A stretch of DNA of 49,399 nt, from the NCBI GenBank assembly GCA_003576915.1, contig QEVF01000027.1, forward strand, positions 1-49,399, written 5' to 3'. Position numbers and translations under genes: made by a program. The notes beneath the pieces are model-generated. The model worked only from the letters and a program-made list of their open reading frames with translations, had not been told where the DNA came from and did not search any database. Below are positions 1-7,646 of the stretch, in pieces. The stretch's first letter is position 1. Every line of letters begins with the position of its first letter. This stretch comes from Planctomycetota bacterium. Lineage in GTDB: Bacteria; Planctomycetota; UBA8742; UBA2392.

Positions 1-32
1 TTGTCATGCCACAACTGTTCTTGGAACCGAGG

Positions 33-74
33 CTTCTGACTCGGGGGGCTGAAAAAGCCCCCCACTGTCAGAAG
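33..74 (-). terminator. Nested hairpin downstream of tRNA-fMet
   Basis: Two nested perfect stems: an outer 8-bp stem (CTTCTGAC at 33-40 with GTCAGAAG at 67-74) and an inner 8-bp stem (GGGGGGCT at 43-50 with AGCCCCCC at 56-63) with a 5-base loop. It begins two bases beyond the encoded CCA end of the minus-strand tRNA. No strong T run follows on the minus strand, so it could be a terminator or a 3'-end processing structure. Confidence 0.6.
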
Positions 75-75
75 T

Positions 76-151
76 TGGTAGCGGGGACTGGATTCGAACC
101 AGTGACCTCAAGGTTATGAGCCTTGCGAGCTGCCAACTGCTCCACCCCGCA
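76..151 (-). tRNA. Initiator tRNA-fMet (anticodon CAU), CCA encoded
   Basis: A 76-nt cloverleaf folds completely: acceptor, 4-bp D stem, 5-bp anticodon stem around loop CTCATAA, 5-nt variable loop and 5-bp T stem with TTCGAAT. It is an initiator rather than an elongator because position 1 and position 72 are a U/U mismatch (bacterial initiators lack a pair there), the D stem has the A11:U24 pair, and the anticodon stem ends in consecutive G:C pairs. The usual three G:C pairs are reduced to two, because position 29:41 is A:U. The 3' CCA is genome-encoded. It lies upstream of the hairpin at 33-74 and 62 bases downstream of purN on the same strand. Confidence 0.95.
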
Positions 152-213
152 ACAGAGGGCGGAATGGTAGCAACAGCCGCCAGCGCGTCAACCACCGGAA
201 ACAAGTAGCAGCG

Positions 214-885
214 TCAGGGACCCGTCTTGGCAAAGCGTCCGCTGGTGGGCGTCTGCGGCAGAATTTTCACGGCGTGCCCCTGCAGCAGCAGCCGATGCTC
301 GGCATAGAGGTTGATCGCCTCGGGGTAGGCTTCGCGCTCGGCGGCCTGCACCCGCTCCGACAGAGTCAGGGCCGTGTCTTCAGGCAGCACGGGCACCTTT
401 TTCTGGAGAATGATGGGCCCGTGGTCGTACTGCTGGTCCACAAAGTGGACCGTGCAGCCCGATTCCTTCTCGTGATGCTTGAGGACCTTCTCGTGCACCT
501 TGATGCCGTACATGCCCTTGCCGCCGTACTTGGGCAACAGCGAAGGGTGCACGTTCATGCAGCGGCCCGCATAACGATGGGGAAGGCTGATATAGCTGAG
601 GAAACCCGCCAGAAGAATCAGGTCGGGCTTCTTGAAGGCGATCATCTTGAACAGCGCGTGGGAAAACGCGTCGGCGTCCGTGTAGTCAGACCGCGCGCAC
701 ACGGCCACCGGCACGTTCAGGCCCTTGGCACGGTCAACGCCCGGCACGCCGTTCTTGGACGAGATCACTCCCAGCACGTCCAGGTTGCAACGGCCGTCGC
801 GAGAGCGTTCCACCAGGTTCTGCATCGTGGTGCCGGAACCTGAAATCAGGATGACTGCGGAGACGGGTTTCACTTTGGGCGTCAT
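214..885 (-). CDS. purN: Phosphoribosylglycinamide formyltransferase (PurN)
   Basis: Transfers a formyl group from 10-formyltetrahydrofolate to GAR, the third step of de novo purine synthesis, in the cytoplasm. The 223-residue protein opens with the nucleotide-binding segment (AVILISGSGTTMQNL) and carries the family's catalytic block NVHPSLLPKYGG (Asn and His) followed by VHFVDQQYDHGPIILQ with the essential Asp. Length is normal for PurN. The open frame extends 13 codons upstream, but the ATG at 885 is preferred because homology starts directly after it; the Shine-Dalgarno is weak. It lies downstream of ileS on the same strand, separated by a palindromic repeat. No other purine gene is in the window. 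Confidence 0.93.
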   Translation of the reverse strand: MTPKVKPVSAVILISGSGTTMQNLVERSRDGRCNLDVLGVISSKNGVPGVDRAKGLNVPVAVCARSDYTDADAFSHALFKMIAFKKPDLILLAGFLSYISLPHRYAGRCMNVHPSLLPKYGGKGMYGIKVHEKVLKHHEKESGCTVHFVDQQYDHGPIILQKKVPVLPEDTALTLSERVQAAEREAYPEAINLYAEHRLLLQGHAVKILPQTPTSGRFAKTGP

Positions 886-987
886 TCTGGAACCTGCCTG
901 TGGCGCGGCTTTAGAGCATATCAAAGGTGCAAGGCTAAGCGGAACCCCGAATTCCTCGAAAGAACGCGATGCCTCTCTTTATGAAGG

Positions 988-1087
988 AAAGCAAGTGGAA
1001 CCGCCAAGAACGCCAAGGCCGCCAAGAGTCTGGCTTGTCTTCGCAGTTCTTGGCGTTCATGGCGTCCTTGGCGGTAACTGCTTTTTT
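988..1087. repeat. Intergenic palindrome built of 9-nt units
   Basis: About 100 bases form one imperfect palindrome. The left arm (1001-1028) is a run of CCGCCAAGA/ACGCCAAGG-like 9-nt units, and the right arm (1046-1074) is its reverse complement with about five mismatches. An outer AAAGCA...TGCTTT pair encloses both, ending in a T6 tract. It sits 14 bases past the ileS stop and 100 bases upstream of purN. It encodes nothing recognisable and could act as a terminator. The dyad symmetry plus unit periodicity resembles dispersed repeats of environmental bacteria, but copy number cannot be judged here. Confidence 0.7.
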
Positions 1088-1100
1088 GCCGGCACCATTA

Positions 1101-4070
1101 CTAAACGCTGTCCCCCACCACGTCCGCGCAGCGTTTGCAAAGCTCCGGATGCTTCGTTGCCGCGCCCACATCGCCCGTGCGGCGGTAGCAGCGCAGGCAG
1201 GGCTTGTCCGAGCAGACCTGTGCATCACCGTTGAGGGCGACCTCGAACCCCTGGAAATTGACGACAGGGTCGTCAGTAATCACAACTCTCACCTGACTTA
1301 CGTTTAGATACTCCGCAAGTTCTGCTTCCGTAAACTTCGTCAACCAATCGGCTGTCGCTGAACCACGCCTCACTGTCAACAGCTCTTTGAAATCGAGTCC
1401 TTTCCCGCCCTTGCCCGTTTGCCGATATCGCTCAAGACTCTGTTCGAGCAAATACTTGACCTCACCGAACAGCTTTTGAAAGCAGTTATCGAGTTGATCG
1501 TCGCGATAGCGAATCTCGTCTAGATTGGGCCACGCGGCCAGGTGAACGCACAGAGGCATGGAGGCCTTTTTTGGCACAAACTCCCACATCTCATCGGCGC
1601 TGTGCACCAAGATCGGCGCGACCATGCGGCAGAGCAAATCGGCGATCCAGCACATCGCCGTCTGCGCGCTGCGCCGCTTGGGTGAGTTCGCCGCCTCGCA
1701 ATAGAGCGCGTCCTTGCGAACGTCGATGTACTGGGCGCTGAGGGTGACATTGCAGAACTGCGTGATCTCGCGCATGGCCACGTGGAATTCGTAGCGCTCC
1801 ATGGCCTCGGTGACCGCGACGGCACAGGCGCTGGCCTGCGAGAGCGCCCACTGGTCGATCGCCGTGAGTTTGTCCAGCGCGAGTGCATGCTTCTCGGGCA
1901 CGAAATCAAACAGGTTGCCCACGAGCGCCCTGAACGTGTTGCGGACCTTGCGGTAGCCGTCTGAGGCGGCCTGAATCAGCTTGTAGGTCACCGGCACCGG
2001 GCTTGACGTGTCAAGACTCGCAAAGTAGTAGCGTATCAGGTCCGCGCCCAGGTCCTTGCAGCCCTGGTCGATGGGCCACATGTTGCCCTTGGACTTGCTG
2101 CCCTTTTCCCCCTTTTCGTCCACGACAAATGCGCAGGTCAGGCAATGCTTGAAGGGCGAAACGCCGGTCGTGGCCACGCTCAGAATCAGCGAAACCTGGA
2201 ACCAGCCGCGGTGCTGGTCGTCGCCCTCGAGGTACATGTTGGCGGGGAACTTCTCGCGCAGTTCGGCGTCCTCGCGCATCACGGCCTGAAAGCTCGATCC
2301 GGCCTCGAACCAGACGTCAAAGATGTCGCCCATTTTCTCGAGCGTCTTGCCTTTGTATCTGGCGGCGATTTCCGGCGGCAGCAGTTTCTCCGCCGGCCAG
2401 TTCACGTCGTCGAACCACACGTTGCTGCCGTGCTGGCGCACAAGCTCAATCACCCGCCTGTTGGTCTCGCGCGTCAATAACACCTCGCCGGTTTCCTTCA
2501 CGCGGAAGGCCGGTATCGGGATGCCCCAGTAACGCTGGCGCGAGACGCACCAGTCGGGGCGGTTTTCGATCATGGCGCTGATGCGGTTCTCGCCCCAGGC
2601 GGGGAACCACCTGGAAGCGTGAATGGCATCCAGCAGCCGCGCCCGCAGGGTCTTGCCCTCAGGGTTCAGCTTCTTGTCGGGATCGACGTGGTCGATCTGC
2701 ACGAACCATTGCTCGGTCACGCGGAAGATGACGGGCGCGTGCGTGCGCCAGCAATGGGGGTAACTGTGCGTGATGTTCTCGGTGTGCAGCAGCCAGCCTT
2801 CTTCGCGCAGCTTGTTGACGATCAGGCCGTTGGCCTTGAGCACGTTCTGGCCTTCCAGCATTTTCAGCCAGCCTCGCGCATCCTCAAAGGCGGGGCTGAG
2901 CTGCAGCTCCTTCACCAGCCGGTCGCCCGTGAAGAACTTCCCGGCCTCGTCGATGGGGCAGACCACAGGCAATTTCTCCCGCTTGCCCGTCTCGAAGTCT
3001 TCCTTGCCGTGGCCGGGTGCCGTGTGCACGAGGCCCGTACCGTCTTCAAGGGTGACGTAGTCGGCGAACACAACGGGGCAGGCCGTCTCCAGAAACGGGT
3101 GGCTGTAGCCCACGCCCTTGAGGTCGGCGCCGCTGAACACCTCCAGCACGTTCACGTTCTGGAGCTTCGCCTTTTCGGCCACGCGCGAAAGCAGCGCCTG
3201 CGCCAGCACCATGTGCTCGCGCCTGCCTTCGCGCTCATAGCGCGCCAGCACGTACTCCGCGCCGGCAGACGCGGCTACGGCCACGTTGGCGGGCAGCGTC
3301 CAGGGCGTGGTCGTCCAGATCAGCAGCGCGAGCGAATTCCAGATTTCCTCGCGGTCTTCGCGGGCCTCAACGAGTTCGCGGAACTTGCACTCCTTGCCGC
3401 AGGTGGACACCGGAAAGCGCACGTAAACGCTGGGGTCCTGGCGATCCTCGTATTCGAGTTCCGCTTCGGCCAAAGCACTTTGCGCGGCCCAACTCCAATG
3501 CACGGGACGCTTGGCGCGGGTGATGTAGCCGCGCTCGTGCAGGCTGGCGAACACTTGCAGCACGTTGGCCTCGTAGGCCGGGTCTATGGTGAGATAGGGC
3601 TTCTCCCAGCGGCCGAGCGTGCCGGTGGCCTTGAACTGCTGGCGCTGCTTGTCGATGAAGCCGTGCGCGTAGTCGAGGCACTTTTTGCGCAACTCAAGCA
3701 CGGTCATGGTGGGCGGTTTCACGCCGCCGAGGTCGGCGAGCACTTTGTGCTCGATGGGCAGGCCGTGGCAGTCCCAGCCCGGCACGTAAGGCGAATCAAA
3801 GCCCTGCATGGTGCGGAATTTGACGACGATGTCCTTGAGTATCTTGTTCATGCCCGTGCCGGTGTGGGCATCGCCGTTGGCATAGGGCGGGCCGTCGTGG
3901 AGCACCCAGGGCTTTGCGCCCTTGCGCGCGGCACGGATCAGCTCGTACAGCTTCATCTCGTCCCATTTCTTGCGGCGTGCGGGCTCGCGCGTGGCGAGGT
4001 CGGCCTTCATGGGAAAGTCGGTCTTGGGAAGCAGAACAGTCTGCTTGTAGCGGTTCTTTTCGTCGCTCAT
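1101..4070 (-). CDS. ileS: Isoleucyl-tRNA synthetase
   Basis: Class I synthetase that charges tRNA-Ile. The 989-residue protein shows the bacterial IleS layout: N-terminal PPYANGDAHTGTGMNKILKD containing the HIGH-type motif (His69, HTGT), then GWDCHGLPIEHKV, an editing domain (TTPWTLPANVAV), WCVSRQRYWGIPIP, and the ATP-binding loop KGSKS at 656-660 where KMSKS is usual. The C-terminus has a four-cysteine zinc site (CLRC...CKRC). I chose the ATG at 4070 (MSDEKN) over the in-frame ATG at 4076 because AGAG lies immediately before the latter but six bases before the former. The KMSKS variant is the only oddity; the lysine and serine residues that contact ATP remain. Confidence 0.96.
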   Translation of the reverse strand: MSDEKNRYKQTVLLPKTDFPMKADLATREPARRKKWDEMKLYELIRAARKGAKPWVLHDGPPYANGDAHTGTGMNKILKDIVVKFRTMQGFDSPYVPGWDCHGLPIEHKVLADLGGVKPPTMTVLELRKKCLDYAHGFIDKQRQQFKATGTLGRWEKPYLTIDPAYEANVLQVFASLHERGYITRAKRPVHWSWAAQSALAEAELEYEDRQDPSVYVRFPVSTCGKECKFRELVEAREDREEIWNSLALLIWTTTPWTLPANVAVAASAGAEYVLARYEREGRREHMVLAQALLSRVAEKAKLQNVNVLEVFSGADLKGVGYSHPFLETACPVVFADYVTLEDGTGLVHTAPGHGKEDFETGKREKLPVVCPIDEAGKFFTGDRLVKELQLSPAFEDARGWLKMLEGQNVLKANGLIVNKLREEGWLLHTENITHSYPHCWRTHAPVIFRVTEQWFVQIDHVDPDKKLNPEGKTLRARLLDAIHASRWFPAWGENRISAMIENRPDWCVSRQRYWGIPIPAFRVKETGEVLLTRETNRRVIELVRQHGSNVWFDDVNWPAEKLLPPEIAARYKGKTLEKMGDIFDVWFEAGSSFQAVMREDAELREKFPANMYLEGDDQHRGWFQVSLILSVATTGVSPFKHCLTCAFVVDEKGEKGSKSKGNMWPIDQGCKDLGADLIRYYFASLDTSSPVPVTYKLIQAASDGYRKVRNTFRALVGNLFDFVPEKHALALDKLTAIDQWALSQASACAVAVTEAMERYEFHVAMREITQFCNVTLSAQYIDVRKDALYCEAANSPKRRSAQTAMCWIADLLCRMVAPILVHSADEMWEFVPKKASMPLCVHLAAWPNLDEIRYRDDQLDNCFQKLFGEVKYLLEQSLERYRQTGKGGKGLDFKELLTVRRGSATADWLTKFTEAELAEYLNVSQVRVVITDDPVVNFQGFEVALNGDAQVCSDKPCLRCYRRTGDVGAATKHPELCKRCADVVGDSV

Positions 4071-4177
4071 GGCCATCTCTTATCAAAATGCGCGGGGACT
4101 GTCCCCGGCCCGCCGGGCGCAGGGAAGGTACCCGATTTCTGGAATTGGGCAGTTGTCAGGAGGCGGGAGAGTCCCCG

Positions 4178-4426
4178 TCACTCAGCCGGGTATGGCTCAG
4201 GTGAAGTCATCGCCGGCTTTCCTTTGTATGGGTCGGGGAGTTCGGACTCGGGAATGTCCGTGGCCTCCTCGACCAACATAATGGGGATGCCGTCTTCAAT
4301 GCGGTAGGCCTTTCGCGACTCGTAGCAGAGCAGGCGCTCCCCCACCTGCACCAGGGGGCGGCGGCTCAGCGGGCATACCAGCAGCGCCAGCAGCTCAGGG
4401 TCGACTGTGTTTGCGGTCTCGGCCAT
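4178..4426 (-). CDS. Trm112/UPF0434-family small protein
   Basis: An 82-residue protein matching the YcaR/UPF0434 family: [14 protein letters not shown] near the N-terminus, then [20 protein letters not shown]. Trm112 proteins are small zinc-ribbon activators of methyltransferases in eukaryotes and archaea; the role of bacterial members is unclear. Only two cysteines of the usual zinc site are visible here, so metal binding may be degenerate, as in many bacterial members. It lies 107 bases upstream of ileS on the same strand and is divergent from rpmH. Confidence 0.85.
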   Translation of the reverse strand: MAETANTVDPELLALLVCPLSRRPLVQVGERLLCYESRKAYRIEDGIPIMLVEEATDIPESELPDPYKGKPAMTSPEPYPAE

Positions 4427-4453
4427 GGCGGCATGATAGCCATGGTCGCGCCG

Positions 4454-4481
4454 TTGACAACGGCACGCCGGCCGATATTCT
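4454..4481 (+). promoter_or_regulatory. Sigma-70-type promoter of rpmH
   Basis: A perfect -35 TTGACA (4454-4459), a 16-base spacer and -10 TATTCT (4476-4481) lie 25 bases before the rpmH ATG. An AGGA ribosome site at 4496-4499 follows. The divergent Trm112-like gene begins at 4426. Confidence 0.6.
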
Positions 4482-4506
4482 CTTCGCCCTCAATCAGGAC
4501 AGAGCC

Positions 4507-4725
4507 ATGGCACAGATCAAGACCCAGAATTCGAACCTTAAACGCAACCGCACGCACGGATTCCGTAAGCGCATGAAAACTTCAGACGGGCAGAAGGTCC
4601 TGTCGCGCCGCCGCCGCAAGGGGCGCAAGAAGCTCTCTGTCAGCCAGGAACGCAAGTGGAAGGAACTGGGCAATCCGCGCCGCACGCGGCCCAACCGCGG
4701 CCCCGGCGGCCAGACCCGCAAGTAA
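4507..4725 (+). CDS. rpmH: 50S ribosomal protein L34 with C-terminal extension
   Basis: Core L34 sequence is unmistakable: [16 protein letters not shown], then [16 protein letters not shown]. The protein is 72 residues, whereas L34 is usually 44-47. The extra ~25 residues at the C-terminus are basic and rich in Arg, Gly, Pro and Asn. The ATG at 4507 is preceded by AGGA at a 7-base spacing and by a clear promoter. The usual rpmH neighbours rnpA, yidC and dnaA are absent, so the gene is monocistronic here, bounded by its own terminator. Confidence 0.93.
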   Translation: MAQIKTQNSNLKRNRTHGFRKRMKTSDGQKVLSRRRRKGRKKLSVSQERKWKELGNPRRTRPNRGPGGQTRK

Positions 4726-4744
4726 ACGTGTCGAACTTTCAATA

Positions 4745-4774
4745 CGAGCGCCCCACGGGGCGCTCGTTTGTGTT
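4745..4774 (+). terminator. Rho-independent terminator of rpmH
   Basis: A perfect 10-bp stem, CGAGCGCCCC (4745-4754) with GGGGCGCTCG (4757-4766), has a 2-base loop and is followed by TTTGTGTT. It starts 20 bases after the rpmH stop codon. Confidence 0.8.
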
Positions 4775-4871
4775 GGGGCCATGTCCAGCCCAGGCGGTTC
4801 CCAAAGGCGCGATGCAGGAAGCGACAAGGCCCGACCTCCATTTCAAGCGGCTTGTCAGCCGCCTGTCAGAC

Positions 4872-5654
4872 CTAACCTTTTGTTCCCACGTGGATGGCCA
4901 CCGTGCGCAGGTTCAGCTTGCGGTAGTGAACCTCGCGCAGGCCCAGGCCCTCGAGGCGCCCTTTGAGTTCTTCGGCATCCGGGAACACGCCGATGCTCTT
5001 GGGGAGATAGCGGTAGGCCTGATGTCGTGAACGGCTGACAATCTGGCCGATCAGGGGGACCATGTGGTTCAGGTGGACGCTCGTCAGGGCCCGCCAGAAC
5101 CAGTTGCGGACCGGCGTGAACTCCAGAATGACGAGGCGCCCTCCCGGCCTCAGCACGCGGATGAGGTCCTTCAGGCCCGCGTTGACGTCCTGAAAGTTCC
5201 GCACGCCAAAGGCAACGCTCACGACATCAAAGCTCGCGTCGGCAAAGGGCAGTCTCAGGCCGTCTGCGGCGCTGTAGGCAGGCAGCTTCATGGCGGCGGC
5301 GAGTTCGCGGGTCTTTTTCTGCGCGATGCGCAGCATCTCGGGCGTGAAGTCAGCCCCCACCACGCGCGCGGGGGCGGGCTCCGCTGACGCAAAGAGCAGC
5401 GTGAGGTCTCCGGTACCGCAGCAGCAATCAAGGATCGTCTCGCCGCCGCGCAAAGCGGTCATTTTCACCGCCCGACGCCGCCAGGCCTGGTCGCGGCCTC
5501 CGGAGAGCACGCGGTTGAGCAGGTCATATCTGCCGGCGATGCCCGCGAACATCTCGCGGACCTTGGCGCCTTTGTGCGGGTCGGCAGGATCGATCTCCGC
5601 GGCCGCGGGGCTGGGGGCTTGAGACTTGGTGCCCATGGTGGAGGCTGAAGACAT
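4872..5654 (-). CDS. ubiE: Demethylmenaquinone/2-polyprenyl benzoquinol methyltransferase (UbiE/MenG)
   Basis: SAM-dependent C-methyltransferase acting in the last steps of menaquinone or ubiquinone synthesis. The 260-residue protein has the family opening VREMFAGIAGRYDLLNRVLS, the SAM-binding motif LDCCCGTGDLTLL, then GADFTPEMLRIAQKK, LPFADASFDVVSVAFGVRNF and RVLRPGGRLVILEF. A ~30-residue Ala/Pro-rich N-terminal tail precedes the domain; an internal ATG at 5636 is an alternative start. No other quinone gene is nearby, so which quinone it modifies cannot be told. It is expressed alone on the minus strand, with only a weak GCGGCT stem-loop downstream near 4848-4863. Confidence 0.92.
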   Translation of the reverse strand: MSSASTMGTKSQAPSPAAAEIDPADPHKGAKVREMFAGIAGRYDLLNRVLSGGRDQAWRRRAVKMTALRGGETILDCCCGTGDLTLLFASAEPAPARVVGADFTPEMLRIAQKKTRELAAAMKLPAYSAADGLRLPFADASFDVVSVAFGVRNFQDVNAGLKDLIRVLRPGGRLVILEFTPVRNWFWRALTSVHLNHMVPLIGQIVSRSRHQAYRYLPKSIGVFPDAEELKGRLEGLGLREVHYRKLNLRTVAIHVGTKG

Positions 5655-5732
5655 GCGAAGTGCGATTGTATTTCCCGAACCCGGAACGCTAACCCCTAAA
5701 CCCGATGCCGCGAAGACCCGCTTAAACGAACA

Positions 5733-5752
5733 GCGCCCGGAAACCCGGGCGC
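5733..5752 (-). terminator. Terminator of the rplM-rpsI operon
   Basis: A perfect 8-bp stem GCGCCCGG/CCGGGCGC with a 4-base loop lies 15 bases beyond the rpsI stop. On the minus strand it is followed by TGTTCGTTT, a moderate T-rich tail. Confidence 0.7.
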
Positions 5753-5767
5753 CGTCGAAGCTGCGGG

Positions 5768-6163
5768 TTAGCGCTTGCTGAACTGGAAGCGCTTGCGGGC
5801 ACCCTTGCGGCCGTACTTCTTGCGTTCCTTCATGCGGCTGTCGCGGGTGAGCAGGTTGTGCTCCTTGACCTTGGGCTCAAGCTCGGCGTTGGCCTTGATG
5901 AGGCAGCGCGAAAGCCCGAGGCTGACGGCCTGGGACTGGGCATTGATGCCGCCGCCCTTGACGTTGGCGTAAACGTCGAACTTGCCTTCAAGCTCCAGCA
6001 CCTTCAGGGGCTGGGTCGCCACGGCCTTCTCGCGGGGGTTGACGAAATACTGTTCGAAGGGACGGCCGTTGATCTCAACCTTGCCGCTGCCCGCGCGAAT
6101 GCGCACGCGCGCGACCGCCGTTTTGCGACGCCCCAGACCCCAGATGAAATTCGCTTCCGCCAT
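5768..6163 (-). CDS. rpsI: 30S ribosomal protein S9
   Basis: 131 residues, normal for S9. It shows the family's FIWGLGRRKTAVARVRI start, INGRPFEQYF, the KGGGINAQSQAVSLGLSR block and the conserved basic C-terminus ending in KR, whose tail reaches the P-site tRNA in the ribosome. The ATG at 6163 is chosen because homology begins there, although the frame is open 14 codons further upstream. It is the second gene of the conserved rplM-rpsI operon, 62 bases after rplM, followed by a terminator hairpin. Confidence 0.97.
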   Translation of the reverse strand: MAEANFIWGLGRRKTAVARVRIRAGSGKVEINGRPFEQYFVNPREKAVATQPLKVLELEGKFDVYANVKGGGINAQSQAVSLGLSRCLIKANAELEPKVKEHNLLTRDSRMKERKKYGRKGARKRFQFSKR

Positions 6164-6225
6164 ATGGTTCTTTCCCGCCAATCGCAGCCGGCTCAGCGGC
6201 CGCACTCAATTCAGTGGATTCCGTC

Positions 6226-6702
6226 CTAGCTCGCCAGAGCGGCCTTGCGGCCCTGCGTGATCTTGTAGACCTTGGGCTGCTGGGCCGCGTGCGGATGCTT
6301 GTCACCCGCGTAAATCTTCAGCTTGTTGATGATCTGGTGGCCCAGCTTGTTCTTGGGCAGCATGCGGCGCACGGCCAGCAGGATGATCTGCTCGGGCTTG
6401 CGGGCCTGGAGGCTCTCAAACGTCTCCAGCTTGCGGCCGCTGGGATAGCCCGAAAAGGTCTGGTAGAGCTTGCCCTTGTTCTTGCGCCCGGTGACCACGA
6501 CCTTCTCGGCGTTGGTAACCACTACGAAGTCGCCGGTGTCGGTGTGGGGCGTATAGGAGGCCTTGTGTTTGCCCATCAGCAGCACGGCAATTTTGTTGGC
6601 CATGCGGCCCAGCGTCTGGCCGGAAGCATCCACGAGATGCCACTCGCGCGTAACCTCGAGAGGCTTGGCAACCCAAGTTTTCTGAGACTGCAGAATAGCC
6701 AT
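6226..6702 (-). CDS. rplM: 50S ribosomal protein L13
   Basis: 158 residues, slightly longer than the usual ~142 because of a C-terminal extension. Family motifs are clear: [63 protein letters not shown] and [10 protein letters not shown]13 is an early-assembly large-subunit protein. It is the first gene of the rplM-rpsI operon and is preceded by a TTGACA-type promoter giving a leader of about 50 bases. Confidence 0.97.
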   Translation of the reverse strand: MAILQSQKTWVAKPLEVTREWHLVDASGQTLGRMANKIAVLLMGKHKASYTPHTDTGDFVVVTNAEKVVVTGRKNKGKLYQTFSGYPSGRKLETFESLQARKPEQIILLAVRRMLPKNKLGHQIINKLKIYAGDKHPHAAQQPKVYKITQGRKAALAS

Positions 6703-6758
6703 GGCTTGAAGCTTTCAAAATCAGGTCCGACGGCGCCAATGCCGCTGGAGGGGCAGCA

Positions 6759-6786
6759 AAGGTAGCAGTGAAGTCCGCGCTGTCAA
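6759..6786 (-). promoter_or_regulatory. Promoter of rplM-rpsI
   Basis: On the minus strand a perfect -35 TTGACA (6786-6781), a 16-base spacer and -10 TACCTT (6764-6759) precede rplM by about 57 bases. The spacing equals that of the rpmH promoter. Confidence 0.55.
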
Positions 6787-6902
6787 GGGCCGTGAGGCGT
6801 CGCTTTGGCGCAGCGCGGGCCGACGCGCCTTTCAGACATTTCCCTTTGCGCGCGAGGGAGCGAGATGGTTAGGCTGGCGGCCCCCGCCTGCGGTGGACTT
6901 CC

Positions 6903-7577
6903 ATGAAATTTGATGCGCGCGTCATTGGCATTCCAACGCACCTCGAGAGCACGCGCAAGGTCTTTGACAAGCTCGACTACCAGATCGAAGCCGCGAAGTT
7001 CGCCGGCGCCGAAGCCAAGCTGACGTCCAAGCACGGGCCGCTCAAGAAGCAGATCCAGGACTTCTTCAGGCGGCGCAGCCCCTGCGCTGCACACTTCCGC
7101 TGCGAGCGCCTCGACTTTCTCAAGCCCCTGCACGACTTTGCCTGCTTTGTAGACGGCACCACCGTCGAGGAAGTGGTTCAGGAGAACGCCTGGACCAACG
7201 CGCTCCACACCGTCATGCTCGGCCTCAACGACTCCCTGATCGTCCCCTTCGATTTCAACGTGCCCTATGAGGTCGAGGTCGAGGGCCGCGCCCACAAATA
7301 TGTCGTGGCCAGCGCGCCCCGCATCCTCAAGGAACTCGAGGTCATCAACGAGTACGTCGCCGTCGAGCACACCTTCGGCGTCGATGACTTCGGCGAGTTC
7401 GTCAACTGGAGCAAGGCCGCCATGCAGCGCTTCGAGCAGAAGGAAGGCGTGGGCCGCCGCTTCTGGGCCAAGATCGCGCTGGTGGCGCTGCGCGGCGTTG
7501 TCAGCCGCGCCTTCAGGGCCGGTCTGCCGGTCATTCTCGACCCGCAGCTCGCCACGCTGGACCCCGTGATGGCCTAG
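6903..7577 (+). CDS. Hypothetical cytoplasmic protein
   Basis: 224 residues that I do not recognise. The protein has no signal peptide, membrane segment or cysteine-rich motif. It reads as a mixed alpha/beta soluble protein, with alternating charged segments and a central run of strands around the PFDFNVPYEVEVEG segment. Codon use matches its neighbours (strong G/C in third positions), supporting a real gene. It starts at an ATG 116 bases from the divergent rplM promoter and ends 69 bases before bamA, with a separate bamA promoter between, so it is probably not co-transcribed with bamA. Function unknown. Confidence 0.75.
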   Translation: MKFDARVIGIPTHLESTRKVFDKLDYQIEAAKFAGAEAKLTSKHGPLKKQIQDFFRRRSPCAAHFRCERLDFLKPLHDFACFVDGTTVEEVVQENAWTNALHTVMLGLNDSLIVPFDFNVPYEVEVEGRAHKYVVASAPRILKELEVINEYVAVEHTFGVDDFGEFVNWSKAAMQRFEQKEGVGRRFWAKIALVALRGVVSRAFRAGLPVILDPQLATLDPVMA

Positions 7578-7591
7578 GCTCTGTCTCGCGC

Positions 7592-7620
7592 TTGTGGCTT
7601 TTACGGGGGGTCCGTATAAC
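7592..7620 (+). promoter_or_regulatory. Candidate bamA promoter
   Basis: TTGTGG (7592-7597), a 17-base spacer and TATAAC (7615-7620) lie just upstream of bamA. Transcription would start near 7627, making the first possible start (TTG 7629) leaderless and the GTG at 7647 preceded by a ~20-base leader. Confidence 0.45.
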
Positions 7621-7646
7621 CAGCCCCCTTGATTCGGGACCGTCGT

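Noticed and set aside
2619..4307. Long plus-strand open frame (562 codons) opposite ileS
   Set aside because: It is the antisense shadow of ileS, caused by strong G/C third-position bias; the composition is Ala/Val/Leu/His-rich with no domain, and ileS is certain.
4732..4871. Possible rnpA following rpmH
   Set aside because: The 146 bases hold a terminator and no frame resembling RNase P protein.
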